DNA of 64,000 nt from Ectopseudomonas khazarica (GTDB taxonomy: Bacteria > Pseudomonadota > Gammaproteobacteria > Pseudomonadales > Pseudomonadaceae): positions 1 to 64,000 of the forward strand of contig NZ_SBHZ01000021.1 of NCBI RefSeq assembly GCF_004521985.1. The letters are read 5' to 3'. Below the pieces are notes generated by a model, which was given only the letters and a program-made list of their open reading frames with translations, did no database searches and had not been told where the DNA came from. The position numbers were made by a program, and so were the translations under genes. Below, piece by piece: positions 9,456 to 18,116 of this stretch; within the stretch, counting starts at the first letter, position 1; every line of letters begins with the position of its first letter.

Positions 9456-10490
9456 CTATGAGCGCTGACGCTTGCGTTGCTGCTTGACGCGATACATCTC
9501 GCCATCCGCCAGGATGATGGCCTCCTCGGCGCTGGTCTCGGCGGGCATCACGGCGGCCACCCCGACGCTTGCGCCCTGATAGTCGAGGGCTTCCACGCCA
9601 TCGCCCAACGGGTAGCGCCCGATCGTCGCGCGACTCAGGCGCTCCTGCATCAGGCTGGCGGCGCTACTCAGCTCCTGGTCCAGGGCCGCGCTTTCCGGCG
9701 ATGCGCCCTGGGCGATGACGATGAACTCGTCACCGCCAACGCGGCCGACGCTGTCACTGTTGCGCAGGCTGCGCTTGAGCTGGCTGGCCACGCCCCGGAG
9801 AAAGTGGTCGCCGGCCTGGTGGCCATAGACGTCATTGATGAGCTTGAACCCGTCCAGGTCGATGACCCCGATCAGCACGTACCTGTTATCCCGCTGCGCC
9901 AGGGCATACAGATGCTCCAGGTCGCGCAGGATGGCGCGCCGATTGGCGAGGCCGGTGAGAGGATCGATCAGGGCAAGCGTGGCCAGCTCGGCGTTGGCGG
10001 CCTGGAGTTGCTCGACCAGCAGCTCGCGCTCCAGAAAGTAGCCCAGCAGCGTCGCCAGCAAGCGCAGCACCGGTTCGACCTTGGGCGAACAGGCGACCTG
10101 CTGCGAACTTGCCGCGCAGACCGTACCCAGCACATGGCCGGCCTGGGAACGGATGGGCGCACTCAGGTAGGTCTTGATCCCCAGCGCCTGGGCGGCGTCG
10201 GAATCGCCCCAGCACTCCGCAACGTTGTCCGAGTACGGACGATTCTCTTCCAGAGCCCGCTTGCACAGGGTGTCAGCCCAGGGCACCACGAGCCCTTCGG
10301 GGATGACCATCGGCCCCGTGTTGCGGGCGATCTCGACCCGTTGAAAGCCTTGTTCAAGGTTGATGGTCGTCAGGTAGGTCGACTCCATGCCCGTGAGCTG
10401 GCCGAGCAGCGCCAGCAGAGGGCGAGCCAACTGTTCCAGGGAGCGGGCCTGGGGAACGGTTTCCGACAGGAGGGATAGGATCTGGTCCAT
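9456..10490 (-). CDS. GAF-GGDEF diguanylate cyclase
   Basis: 344 residues: an N-terminal GAF sensor domain (about 5-155), a short coiled linker, then a GGDEF domain (about 170-335). The intact GGDEF motif is at residues 252-256, with RNSD (RxxD inhibitory site) at 243-246, five residues before it. It should therefore make c-di-GMP from GTP and be product-inhibited. No transmembrane segment is seen, so it is cytosolic; the GAF ligand cannot be read from sequence. It stands alone on the minus strand, 92 bp upstream of recC, with no close partner. Confidence 0.9.
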   Translation of the reverse strand: MDQILSLLSETVPQARSLEQLARPLLALLGQLTGMESTYLTTINLEQGFQRVEIARNTGPMVIPEGLVVPWADTLCKRALEENRPYSDNVAECWGDSDAAQALGIKTYLSAPIRSQAGHVLGTVCAASSQQVACSPKVEPVLRLLATLLGYFLERELLVEQLQAANAELATLALIDPLTGLANRRAILRDLEHLYALAQRDNRYVLIGVIDLDGFKLINDVYGHQAGDHFLRGVASQLKRSLRNSDSVGRVGGDEFIVIAQGASPESAALDQELSSAASLMQERLSRATIGRYPLGDGVEALDYQGASVGVAAVMPAETSAEEAIILADGEMYRVKQQRKRQRS

Positions 10491-10727
10491 CTGGACGTAC
10501 CAATAGCGAGGCCACAGAACCGTTGTCGATCAGGAAAGAGCTGCCCGAATGAAGCGCGTTTCCCTAGATGCCGACGATCACTGCTGACAGCCCACCGCTG
10601 CTGAGCCATTCCCTTAAGGTGGCATCACTCTAAGAATAGAGGGTCTTTGCCCAAGTCGCGCTTTTTTCAGAAAGCTCGGCGGAGCTTCAGGGCTGCGGAC
10701 CGGCGCCGAGCCCCGAAACGCGACTGG

Positions 10728-12734
10728 CTAGCCCCGGCTCAACCCGGTCAAGCGGGACGACAGCGCCTGCATGGCGCTACTGACCTCATCCAGCGCCTGG
10801 GCATCGCGAGCGTTCTCCTCGCTGATGCTGTGGATGCGCACCGCCAGTTCGTTGATCTCCTGAGTGACGTGGCTCTGCTGCTGCGCCGCCACGGCGATCT
10901 GCTGGGCGCGCTGGGAGATATCGTCGAAGCTCTGTACCGAACTGGAGAGCGCCGAGGCGGCGCCTTCGGCCTCGACCACCGCATGCTCCGTGCGCGCCTC
11001 CCCCGCCTGCATCGCCTGCACCGCCTGGCGTGACGCCTGCTGCAGCGCACTGATCATGGTGCCGATTTCATTGGCCGATGACTGAGTCTTGCCCGCCAGG
11101 GTGCGCACCTCATCGGCCACCACCGCGAATCCACGGCCTTGCTCACCGGCACGCGCAGCCTCGATGGCCGCGTTCAGGGCCAGCAGATTGGTCTGCTCGG
11201 AAATGGCCTTGATCACATCCAGCACCGCCCCTACCTGCTGGCTGTCTTTCTCCAGCTGGCTGATCACCGAGGCCGCACCTGCCATTTCCGTGGACAGTGC
11301 CTTGATCGCCGCACTGTTGGATGCAACCTTCTGCTGCCCCTGCTGCACGACGACCAACGAACTCTGCGCGGTGTCGGCGCAGTCATTGGTGTTCTGCGCC
11401 ACCTCCTGCGCACTCGACGACATCTCGGTGATCGCGGCAGCCAACTGGGTGTTCTCCTGCCGCTGCTGTTCGGCACGCCCCGCCAGGGTGCTGCTCAGGC
11501 CGCCCAGCTGCGCGGCCTCGGCCTGCAGGTGATCGGCTTCCTCGGCAATGCGCTGGAGCATGGTGCGCAACTGCCCGGCGTAGCGGTTGACCGCGTGGCG
11601 CAGTGCGCCGATTTCGTCTTCGCGCTCCACGCTCAACTCGACATCACGGCTGGCCGAGCCGCGCCCCAGCGAATCGATCTGCGCAGTGGTTTCCTCCAGT
11701 TGGCCGATCAACTTGCGCCCTGCCAGCCAGGCCAGTGCCAGCAGCACCGCCAGCAAGGGCAACAGGAACAGCAGAATTTCCCAGGTCAGCGCATGGGCCA
11801 GGCCCGTGACCCGCTCCTGCGGCGTCGCCAGGCCGATGACCCAGCCGGTGTCCGGCATCACGAACAGACTGACGCGACTGGCCTGGTTGAGCTGCTCATC
11901 CTGTTCGAGATCAATGTTGCGAATGCCCCCGGCGCTGCCGCCGCTCAACGCATCCTGAATCGGCTTGAGCCAGCCGTGCTGCTGCGCCAGGTCGGCGAAC
12001 TTGACCATCGCGCCACCCTTGCCGCCGGTCATGCCCGGAAAATGCAGCACGTTGCCGGCCTGATCGAGCGCGAAGGCATAGCCATCGGTGACTTTGCCCT
12101 GCTCGGTCAGAAAGCGCGCCAGATCATCCAGCAACAGGTCCAGCGTGGCGACGCCGGCAAAGCGGCCACTCAGCTGGTATGGCACGCTACAGGTGACCAT
12201 CGGCACACCCGTCACCGCATCCTGATAGGCCTCCGACCAGAGGCACTGGCCGAGCTTGCTGCTACGGGCGCCGGTGTACCAGGCATCGTTGTGATAGCCA
12301 GGCCCGTCTGCCGCGTTGTAATCGTCCGAGTAACTCAGGCGACCATCAGCCCCACGCGCCCAGAAGAAACTGCGGCGCTCGACGCCGTCACTGAAGGCAT
12401 TTGGCTCGGGCCAGACGCCACCACCGGCGATCGCCCGGTCCCCCTGATTGTCGATCAGATTGGGCAGGCTATCGCGATACAGCGCCTCCTCACGCGGCAG
12501 CACCTCGGCCAGATGCGCGAGGCTGGCCGTCACCCCCTCTATACGCGCCAGCTGCAACGCCAACTGGCGCACGATGGCGCTGCCGGTTTGCTCGATCAGC
12601 TCACCACTGGCCGCTACCACACGGGGCTGCCCACGCAAGGCCATTACCGAGAACACCGCCAGCGCGGTGAGAATCAGAAGCACGATGCAACCCAGGGTCA
12701 AGCGCTGGGACAGTCTAACGGGGACCAAAGCCAT
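10728..12734 (-). CDS. Methyl-accepting chemotaxis protein with periplasmic dCache-like sensor
   Basis: 668 residues from the ATG at 12734, which has AGGAG 7 nt upstream; a GTG nine codons earlier lacks a comparable site. Order: TM1 (about 10-32); a large periplasmic sensor with features of the double Cache fold (GDRAIAGGGVWPEPN, WYTGARSS, GVATLDLLLDDL); TM2 (about 315-337, WEILLFLLPLLAVLLALAWL); HAMP; and a C-terminal signalling hairpin containing EQGRGFAVVADEVRTLA. It relays a ligand signal to CheA/CheW. The ligand is unknown. No chemotaxis genes are adjacent, as is usual for dispersed Pseudomonas receptors. Confidence 0.92.
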   Translation of the reverse strand: MALVPVRLSQRLTLGCIVLLILTALAVFSVMALRGQPRVVAASGELIEQTGSAIVRQLALQLARIEGVTASLAHLAEVLPREEALYRDSLPNLIDNQGDRAIAGGGVWPEPNAFSDGVERRSFFWARGADGRLSYSDDYNAADGPGYHNDAWYTGARSSKLGQCLWSEAYQDAVTGVPMVTCSVPYQLSGRFAGVATLDLLLDDLARFLTEQGKVTDGYAFALDQAGNVLHFPGMTGGKGGAMVKFADLAQQHGWLKPIQDALSGGSAGGIRNIDLEQDEQLNQASRVSLFVMPDTGWVIGLATPQERVTGLAHALTWEILLFLLPLLAVLLALAWLAGRKLIGQLEETTAQIDSLGRGSASRDVELSVEREDEIGALRHAVNRYAGQLRTMLQRIAEEADHLQAEAAQLGGLSSTLAGRAEQQRQENTQLAAAITEMSSSAQEVAQNTNDCADTAQSSLVVVQQGQQKVASNSAAIKALSTEMAGAASVISQLEKDSQQVGAVLDVIKAISEQTNLLALNAAIEAARAGEQGRGFAVVADEVRTLAGKTQSSANEIGTMISALQQASRQAVQAMQAGEARTEHAVVEAEGAASALSSSVQSFDDISQRAQQIAVAAQQQSHVTQEINELAVRIHSISEENARDAQALDEVSSAMQALSSRLTGLSRG

Positions 12735-13051
12735 GCGATTACTCCTACTTGGGAGGGACACTACAAGGGGCTACCAGAACTGCTTACGAACGCTCCTAGT
12801 TCCACCAGCAGGATCAGTTGCTGCGATACTCCATCGCCTGTGCAATCTGCGTACAAGCGCCCTGGCCAGGATACCCGCGCCAGATGCCTACCCTGAGTTA
12901 TAGATGAACAGGCACGGCGTTACACCGTTTAGTCGGCGGGCAAGACGTCGACTTGAGCGCAATCGCAAGGCGCCGGGAACAGCAAGCCCCGCTTCCCGCC
13001 AGCAGCGCCCCCGTATTTGAAACCAGACCTGCCCGGACAAGGATGAACAGG

Positions 13052-13504
13052 ATGCAGATCCGTGAACTGACCCGCGACGACCTCCCCAGCGCCAGCACCC
13101 TGTGCATGGACGCATTCATGCTGGCGGTCGCGCCCTCGCTGCCACCCCAGGGCGTGGAGACCTTCAGCAAGCTGGCAGACGCATCGGCGTTCGCCGAACG
13201 CATGGCCGGTGACAACCTCATGCTCGGCTGCCTGGAAGATGGCGCACTGACGGGACTGATCGAACTCAAGGAAGGACGCCATGTGGCGATGCTGTTCGTG
13301 GCGCCGGATTGCCAGCGCAAAGGCATCGGCAGACGCCTGATCGACGCGGCAATGGAACATGCCAGAGGCGACGTGCTGACGGTGAGAGCTGCGCTGTCTT
13401 CGGTGAAAGCTTACGAGCGCTATGGATTCATCCTGACCGGCGAAGTTGGCGAGTTCGCCGGGCTGATTTTCCAGCCCATGGAAAAGAGGCTGGCCTCCTT
13501 CTAG
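13052..13504 (+). CDS. GNAT-family N-acetyltransferase
   Basis: About 150 residues. MQIRELTRDDLPSASTLCMDAF is a typical GNAT N-terminus, and the acetyl-CoA binding motif A is VAPDCQRKGIGRRLIDAAM (Q/RxxGxG/A), followed by the SVKAYERYGFILTGE C-terminal signature. I chose the ATG at 13052 because AAGG lies 9 nt upstream and the domain begins there; the open frame extends back to 12953, but those residues do not look like the fold. Substrate unknown. It is divergent from the chemoreceptor. Confidence 0.85.
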   Translation: MQIRELTRDDLPSASTLCMDAFMLAVAPSLPPQGVETFSKLADASAFAERMAGDNLMLGCLEDGALTGLIELKEGRHVAMLFVAPDCQRKGIGRRLIDAAMEHARGDVLTVRAALSSVKAYERYGFILTGEVGEFAGLIFQPMEKRLASF

Positions 13505-13736
13505 GCCGGGTCTGAGCCGCTATTGCCGGCAAGCAGAGCTGCACACCGCGTATCCACGGCGAGTCGATTCGAGCTGATCAGGGCTGGGCTATTCGGACAC
13601 CTCGGCCCCGCCAGACAAGTCCGAATAGACTGGGGCCAACGTAGTACCTCAACTATGGAAATAGGCTTACACACATGCGTAACTGAACTCCGGGCCATTC
13701 AGCTAAGCTGGAGCCTGGACTCGATAGGAGCACGCA

Positions 13737-14024
13737 ATGTCTGCCAAGGAAGAGCAGCTACTGCAGCTACTGGGCCTGATGGCTCGCAGCATGACCCACA
13801 TGACGGCCTCCCTGACGGCCATGGCCTTCGATCAGCTGCAGAGCCAGGACGCCACTGTGCAGAAGTCTGCCAAACGCATGATCGAACGCATGCAAGCCAT
13901 CAACGAGGAACTGGACCAGCAGTGGGAGCTGGTCGGTCAACTCACCGGCGAGCGCGACCAGGAACTGCTCGCCGAAGCCCTGGACTTTTCGCTATCGCCG
14001 GCACGCAAGGAAGCGGTTGATTGA
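13737..14024 (+). CDS. Small conserved hypothetical protein
   Basis: 95 residues, methionine- and glutamine-rich, predicted almost wholly helical (LLQLLGLMARSMTHMTASLTAMAFDQLQ, then RMIERMQAINEELDQQWE). No signal peptide or membrane segment. A good ribosome site (AGGAG, 6-7 nt before ATG) and a terminator just after the stop support it as a real monocistronic gene. I do not recognise a function. Confidence 0.7.
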   Translation: MSAKEEQLLQLLGLMARSMTHMTASLTAMAFDQLQSQDATVQKSAKRMIERMQAINEELDQQWELVGQLTGERDQELLAEALDFSLSPARKEAVD

Positions 14025-14038
14025 GGGCCCCGTCATAG

Positions 14039-14061
14039 CCTCGCTTGCTGGCGAGGTTTTT
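14039..14061 (+). terminator. Intrinsic terminator after the 95-aa gene
   Basis: Stem CCTCGC (14039-14044) and GCGAGG (14051-14056) with a 6-nt loop, followed by TTTTT. It lies 15 nt after the stop codon. Confidence 0.85.
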
Positions 14062-14189
14062 ATCCTGCGTCCTTCAACGTCTGCTGCCAGCCAGACGCTC
14101 GCTGACTCATTTTCCGAGTACGCAAATCTGACCTGAAGCGGCGTCGATCTGGATATCACCTCAATCGCCAGGAATGCTCGTAGCTCAAA

Positions 14190-14230
14190 AACGAAAACAG
14201 CCAGTGATTGCTCAACTGGCTGTTTTCGTT
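14190..14230 (-). terminator. Long intrinsic terminator serving the tRNA-like sequence
   Basis: A perfect 16-bp stem (14190-14205 with 14215-14230) around a 9-nt loop. Read on the minus strand the stem ends in CGTTTTTG. It starts 10 nt past the CCA end of the tRNA-like sequence, as expected for a tRNA gene's own terminator. The stem is A-rich on the other side, so it may also work for plus-strand transcripts. Confidence 0.8.
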
Positions 14231-14239
14231 GGCGTTATT

Positions 14240-14291
14240 TGGTTGGAACGGAGTGATTCGAACACTCTACCCCTTGCACCCCATGCAAGGC
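14240..14291 (-). pseudogene. 3' half of a tRNA gene; candidate attachment site of the island
   Basis: On the minus strand, from 14291: an anticodon arm (stem CTTGC/GCAAG, 7-nt loop ATGGGGT, nominal anticodon GGG), a short variable loop, a T arm (GAGTG-TTCGAAT-CACTC), acceptor strand CGTTCCA, discriminator A and encoded CCA. No D arm or matching 5' acceptor precedes it. The 3' half and terminator are therefore kept while the 5' half is replaced. This is what integration into the anticodon region of a tRNA leaves at one junction. The P4-type integrase begins 200 bp away. No second copy of this sequence was found in the window, so the other end is inferred to lie outside. The tRNA identity is uncertain. 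Confidence 0.6.
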
Positions 14292-14497
14292 TTCTATCTG
14301 TTCACGACTGATCATAAAAGCCCATCCTGACCAAGCGCCACGGGGCCTAGAAGGCTGCGCACCGTAGGCTCTAGGAGATTCTTGTTTCACTACGAATCAC
14401 CCGGTTTCGTGACATCCAATGGACCCTATACGGACCCTATTTTTGGAGATAGCGGGGTAGTAACCTAGAATTAGCCTCCAATAAACTCGGAGGTGGC

Positions 14498-15931
14498 ATG
14501 GCTAGAGAGAGGATTCCGGAACACGCTGAGCGCGCTGCGACGTTTTGCAGAAATGCGAAGCCGGAAGAAAAGCAGTACGAGCTGATCGACTCCAAGATCC
14601 CTGGTTTGCAGCTTCGCGTCAACCCAAGCGGCAAGAAGGCTTGGGCGCTGAGATACAGTGTTGGCTCCGGTGAAAATCTGGTCAAAAACAGACTTCCCCT
14701 GGGCCTCTTCCCGGAAGTCACCGTCACCGAAGCCAGAAAGGCAGCGCAACAGGTGAAATCAGATGTTGCTCGTGGAGCAGATCCGGTCGCAGAGAAGAAA
14801 GCCGAGGCAGAACGCAAGGTCGAAGCTGCCAAGGCAAAAGCAATAGAAGAGGCTTCTCGCGTAACGGTCAGCGATTTCTTCGACCGATGGATGAAATCAG
14901 CTCTGCCCAAGGGCCGCAAAGATGGCGGCAAAGAGCTGCGCCGGCAATTTGAAAAAGATGTTCTACCCCTCCTAGGAGCAATGGAGATGAAGGACATCAC
15001 TGCTGCTGAAATTCATCACGTGACCGACACTATCCTTGAACGCGGTGTGAACAGGATGGCTCAGTCAATTTTCAGTGACATGAAACAGATGTTTGCATTT
15101 GCTGTTAAACGCAAGGTGATCAGCGTCAACCCTGCCGAAGCGATAAGCAAGAAAGACATCGGCAAGGCGTCGAAGCCACGTGACCGTGTACTAACCCCGC
15201 GTGAGATAAGGGAGCTTAATCAAGCTCTCTGGGCATCTAGCCTCAATCGTGTGACACACATCATCTACATGCTTCAGATCTCAATGACATGCCGCATTAA
15301 CGAGCTGTGTCAAGCTGCTTGGTCTGAGTTTGACTGGGGTAAGCGCACCTGGACCATTCCTGCTGCACGCACAAAATCGGGGCGCCAGATCACCGTAAAT
15401 CTTTCCGCTTATTCAATCGGCCTATTTGAAGAGTTGAAAACTCTGACCGGCCAAACTGCCTGGTGCTACCCAGGCCGAGATCCCGAGAAACCGATCAACC
15501 GAAAAGCCGCAACGAACCATGCTCGCGACCGCCAGCTCCCTGATGGGAAGGAGGCTGCAACAGGCCGGACGATTGAGACACAGTCGCTCCTCGTTGGCGG
15601 ACAACAGTGGAAAACGCATGATCTTCGCCGGTCAGGCTCAACGCTCATGCAGCAGCTTGGCATTCCGACCGAGGTTTCTGAGCGATGCCTTAATCACGCC
15701 GAGGGGAACAAGACTAAAGCAACCTACCATCACCACGATTATGAGAAAGAAATGAAGAGGGCATGGTATCTGCTCAGCGAAGCGCTTTCTGTAATCACAG
15801 GCCCTGATGGAGAGGAGTTCCTGAAAGAGCTGGACAAGGACTATCTGCGAGAGCCCGACGACGAGATTGGCATGCTTGGTCTCGTGAAAAAATACTACAA
15901 AAGACCAGACGAACGGCAAGAGCCAGCATAG
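14498..15931 (+). CDS. P4-type tyrosine integrase of the island
   Basis: 477 residues. The N-terminal arm-binding domain (DUF4102 type, about 15-100, with LQLRVNPSGKKAWALRY and LGLFPEVTVTEARKAA) is followed by a core-binding domain and the catalytic domain. Catalytic residues visible: R266 (TCRINEL), K293, H374-xx-R377 (HDLRRSG), H400 and Y410 (NKTKATYHHHDY). GGAGG sits 5 nt before the ATG. It should recombine the element into the tRNA-like site next door. P4-type integrases typically use tRNA 3' ends, which fits 14240-14291. It appears intact. Confidence 0.95.
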   Translation: MARERIPEHAERAATFCRNAKPEEKQYELIDSKIPGLQLRVNPSGKKAWALRYSVGSGENLVKNRLPLGLFPEVTVTEARKAAQQVKSDVARGADPVAEKKAEAERKVEAAKAKAIEEASRVTVSDFFDRWMKSALPKGRKDGGKELRRQFEKDVLPLLGAMEMKDITAAEIHHVTDTILERGVNRMAQSIFSDMKQMFAFAVKRKVISVNPAEAISKKDIGKASKPRDRVLTPREIRELNQALWASSLNRVTHIIYMLQISMTCRINELCQAAWSEFDWGKRTWTIPAARTKSGRQITVNLSAYSIGLFEELKTLTGQTAWCYPGRDPEKPINRKAATNHARDRQLPDGKEAATGRTIETQSLLVGGQQWKTHDLRRSGSTLMQQLGIPTEVSERCLNHAEGNKTKATYHHHDYEKEMKRAWYLLSEALSVITGPDGEEFLKELDKDYLREPDDEIGMLGLVKKYYKRPDERQEPA

Positions 15932-16082
15932 AGCCTAGCCTCCAGCCCGACAATGCATTTGTCATCCCTATTGGGCGTCTTGGAACGTAAAAAATAGGGA
16001 TTGACAAAGCAGGACGCTATTGACCATAACCACTGCTAGCAATATAATTAATGACATATTATATGCCAAAGGGAGGGCAACG

Positions 16083-16277
16083 ATGGGAGCAGCAGTAGCG
16101 GTACAACAACAAGATAAATTTTTGAGATTCGGCGCGGTAGCAGAAATGATCGGCCTCAGCAGGAGCACGATCTGGCGCTTGGAGCAGGACGGGAAATTCC
16201 CGAAACGCGTCCAGCTTGGCAGCAAAAGCGTAGCCTGGAGGCTAAGCGACCTGAATGACTGGATGTCATCTCGATAG
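16083..16277 (+). CDS. AlpA-family DNA-binding regulator (1)
   Basis: 64 residues from the ATG at 16083, which has GGGAGG 7 nt upstream; the frame is open from 16020 but the extra residues are not AlpA-like. Core: FLRFGAVAEMIGLSRSTIWRLEQDGKFPKRVQLGSKSVAWRLSDLNDWMSSR, the winged-HTH arrangement of AlpA/excisionase proteins. In P4-like islands AlpA controls integrase expression or excision; that role is inferred from its place beside the integrase. Confidence 0.88.
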   Translation: MGAAVAVQQQDKFLRFGAVAEMIGLSRSTIWRLEQDGKFPKRVQLGSKSVAWRLSDLNDWMSSR

Positions 16278-16295
16278 AATCTGGAAGGAGGTCCT

Positions 16296-16313
16296 ATGGC
16301 CGCCGACTTATGA
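16296..16313 (+). other. Five-codon minigene with a perfect Shine-Dalgarno
   Basis: AAGGAGGT (16285-16292) is followed by ATG GCC GCC GAC TTA TGA (MAADL). The stop is immediately followed by an intrinsic terminator. A full-strength ribosome site for a 5-residue frame is odd. It may be a leader or minigene, or the stump of a gene whose body was deleted. Confidence 0.35.
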
Positions 16314-16341
16314 AAAGGCACCCTCACCCGGTGCCTTTTTT
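16313..16341. terminator. Bidirectional terminator between convergent alpA genes
   Basis: Stem AAAAGGCACC (16313-16322) and GGTGCCTTTT (16330-16339) with a 7-nt loop; T-run on the plus strand and A-run on the other side, so it can serve both alpA-type genes. Confidence 0.85.
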
Positions 16342-16571
16342 CATTTCTGTACAGCGAGATCAGTCTCTAGCGGCTTCCATTCTTGCCCATCAAGCACAGC
16401 ATCAACCCACCGCTGAACCTCCAAGCTGTCCCAGCCAACAATTCCGCCGCCGAGCTTCCTGGACTTCGGAAACCTCCCAGACGCGATGTAACTATAGATA
16501 GAGCTTCGGCCAAGCCCACTCACATGCATAACTTCTTTCAATCGCATGATGCGACGAGGCATATTACTCAT
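16341..16571 (-). CDS. AlpA-family DNA-binding regulator (2)
   Basis: 76 residues with the AlpA pattern MRLKEVMHVSGLGRSSIYSYIASGRFPKSRKLGGGIVGWDSLEVQRWVDAVL (winged HTH followed by the GxxxGW wing). It overlaps the end of the upstream minus-strand gene by 8 bp, so it closes a three-gene minus-strand operon. It converges on AlpA 1. Two AlpA proteins in opposite operons suggests a switch, but no operator can be assigned. Confidence 0.85.
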   Translation of the reverse strand: MSNMPRRIMRLKEVMHVSGLGRSSIYSYIASGRFPKSRKLGGGIVGWDSLEVQRWVDAVLDGQEWKPLETDLAVQK

Positions 16572-17004
16572 CGCTTCCAGCTCCGAACTCTCGCCCCACT
16601 GGCTTCATCCGCTCCCAGTCCTTGGCCTCACCCTCCAGGATTTCTGGAGCCTTGCCAAAACGGCACAGCTCCTCAATCTCGAAATCGTCATCAAATAGGC
16701 GGCACTGCCGGTGGCTGTCTCTCAAACACAGAACAGCGTGCTTCAGGCAGCCTGGGCAGATCAGCAGACTATATCGCTCACCATTAACCTCGCCCTGGAC
16801 GTGGCCAGCGATGGCTGGGAAGCCACAGACCTGGCAGCGCTGGCTCTCCTCCTCTGTTGTTGCCAATTCGGATGCAGTGGCGGGGGCGGGATCTGGCTCG
16901 CCGAAGAAGCCAGCTTCGATCTCGGCCTGGCCGAGGGTGTCGAAGTCGTCGCCAAATGTGAGCTGGCCGGCGAGGAAGCCAGTGCGGTTAGGTTTCTTGT
17001 CCAC
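16564..17004 (-). CDS. Hypothetical zinc-ribbon protein
   Basis: 146 residues from a GTG at 17004, chosen because GGAGGAG lies 8 nt upstream and the longer frame would overlap the previous gene by 140 bp. It carries CQVCGFP and, after about 28 residues, CPGCLKHAVLC, i.e. two CxxC knuckles, plus an acidic stretch. No recognised family. It overlaps its upstream neighbour by 17 bp and the downstream alpA by 8 bp, so all three should be co-translated. Confidence 0.65.
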   Translation of the reverse strand: MDKKPNRTGFLAGQLTFGDDFDTLGQAEIEAGFFGEPDPAPATASELATTEEESQRCQVCGFPAIAGHVQGEVNGERYSLLICPGCLKHAVLCLRDSHRQCRLFDDDFEIEELCRFGKAPEILEGEAKDWERMKPVGREFGAGSDE

Positions 17005-17479
17005 CCTGATTTCTCCTCCCTGCGGTGCCCCAACCAAGGGCCTTTTGTGAGTCAGATTCTTTGATGTTCCAGCCGCCGAGAGTGTTGAGATACGGTCTGA
17101 TCTTTGACCATTGTCGCCATGTCTCATAGCCAGCCTGCCTGTTTTCAGGTTTTTTGCATTTCGGATCTGCTTTTACTAGCTCAGCAAGTGACTCTTCGAT
17201 CAACACCATGTTTTCAATGATCTGTGCCGGCGTCAGATAAGCTTTTTTATCTACGAGCTTTTCTTTGTGTCTGAATTCGAATGTGCTGAAATACTTATTT
17301 AGCTTTGCAGCGCTCTTCAAACTTTTAAAGTGATTGCGAATCTCGCGCTGACGAGCCATTACTTCAGTGTACGGCACTGCAAGAACACGCTCTCTCTTTT
17401 CACCAAACACTACGCGATAAAAGCATACTGAATTCTTTAGCTCTCTTATCCATAGCCATCCTTTTTCTACATCTTCCAT
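16988..17479 (-). CDS. Hypothetical basic protein of the island backbone
   Basis: 163 residues, lysine/arginine-rich in the middle (REIRNHFKSLKSAAKLNKYFSTFEFRHKEK) with an AP2-like feel near the N-terminus (WLWIRELKNSVCFYRVVFGEKRERVLAVPYTE). AP2 DNA-binding domains have short strand-rich segments of that kind, but I cannot confirm one. GAGG precedes the ATG. First gene of the 17.5-16.3 kb minus-strand operon. Confidence 0.65.
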   Translation of the reverse strand: MEDVEKGWLWIRELKNSVCFYRVVFGEKRERVLAVPYTEVMARQREIRNHFKSLKSAAKLNKYFSTFEFRHKEKLVDKKAYLTPAQIIENMVLIEESLAELVKADPKCKKPENRQAGYETWRQWSKIRPYLNTLGGWNIKESDSQKALGWGTAGRRNQGGQET

Positions 17480-17505
17480 AATAGCCTCTTCTTCTTATTA
17501 TTATG

Positions 17506-17533
17506 TTTGCATGCTTATATTATAACATGCAAA
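17506..17533 (-). promoter_or_regulatory. Promoter with overlapping inverted repeat
   Basis: A perfect 8-bp inverted repeat, TTTGCATG (17506-17513) and CATGCAAA (17526-17533), flanks a 12-bp AT core. That core contains TATAAT (17524-17519, minus strand), the likely -10 of the 17.5-16.3 kb operon. The repeat could be an operator of a repressor encoded on the element. Confidence 0.55.
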
Positions 17534-17720
17534 TAACGAGAAATTTCAGAATTAGGCACTTGTGTCAAATATTTTTACAGCCTTCGGCTAAAAAATCCAG
17601 TGGTGGTTGCTTGGTGGTCATGCAGAACAATGTGCGTACACTTATGTGAATGTGTAAACAAGTTGTTCCTGAAAAGGCTGTGGCTAACTGAGAAAAGTCG
17701 GGCTTGGCAGGCCTGAATGT

Positions 17721-18053
17721 TCAGTGATCCAGCACGCACTCAGGGCGTGTTTTCTGCCCCCTGGCATTGATGCATGGCTTGCAGAGCTTCCATACCCAGC
17801 CCTGCTCTATTCGTTCAATGGCGCTCGTAGCACCACAAAACTGACATATACCGTCAGTCGCTCGCTCTACAGCATCAGCAAGAATGACTAAGTGTTCGGG
17901 CAACCCACTGCAATCTATACGTAGATAGCCGTTAGAAGGCTTAATCCCTGCCGGCTTCACTCCTGATTCTTTGCATGCAACAAGAAACGCATCAGCGTAT
18001 TGCTGCCAGCCCATATAGAACTCACCCAGACTTCCCGGTTTTCGAACGTCCAT
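17721..18053 (-). CDS. Small zinc-ribbon hypothetical protein
   Basis: 110 residues from the ATG at 18053, which has GGAGGAG 9 nt upstream; the frame is open back to 18155, but that segment reads into the iteron region. The C-terminus has CQFCGA and, 18 residues on, CKPC, a four-cysteine zinc-binding pattern. Function unknown. The promoter side faces the iteron array, so the array may control it. Confidence 0.6.
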   Translation of the reverse strand: MDVRKPGSLGEFYMGWQQYADAFLVACKESGVKPAGIKPSNGYLRIDCSGLPEHLVILADAVERATDGICQFCGATSAIERIEQGWVWKLCKPCINARGQKTRPECVLDH

Positions 18054-18116
18054 TTCCCCACTCCTCCCTCGAACAAGGCTACCACTGGCTTCATTCAGCG
18101 AAGCTGGTGTTAACAA

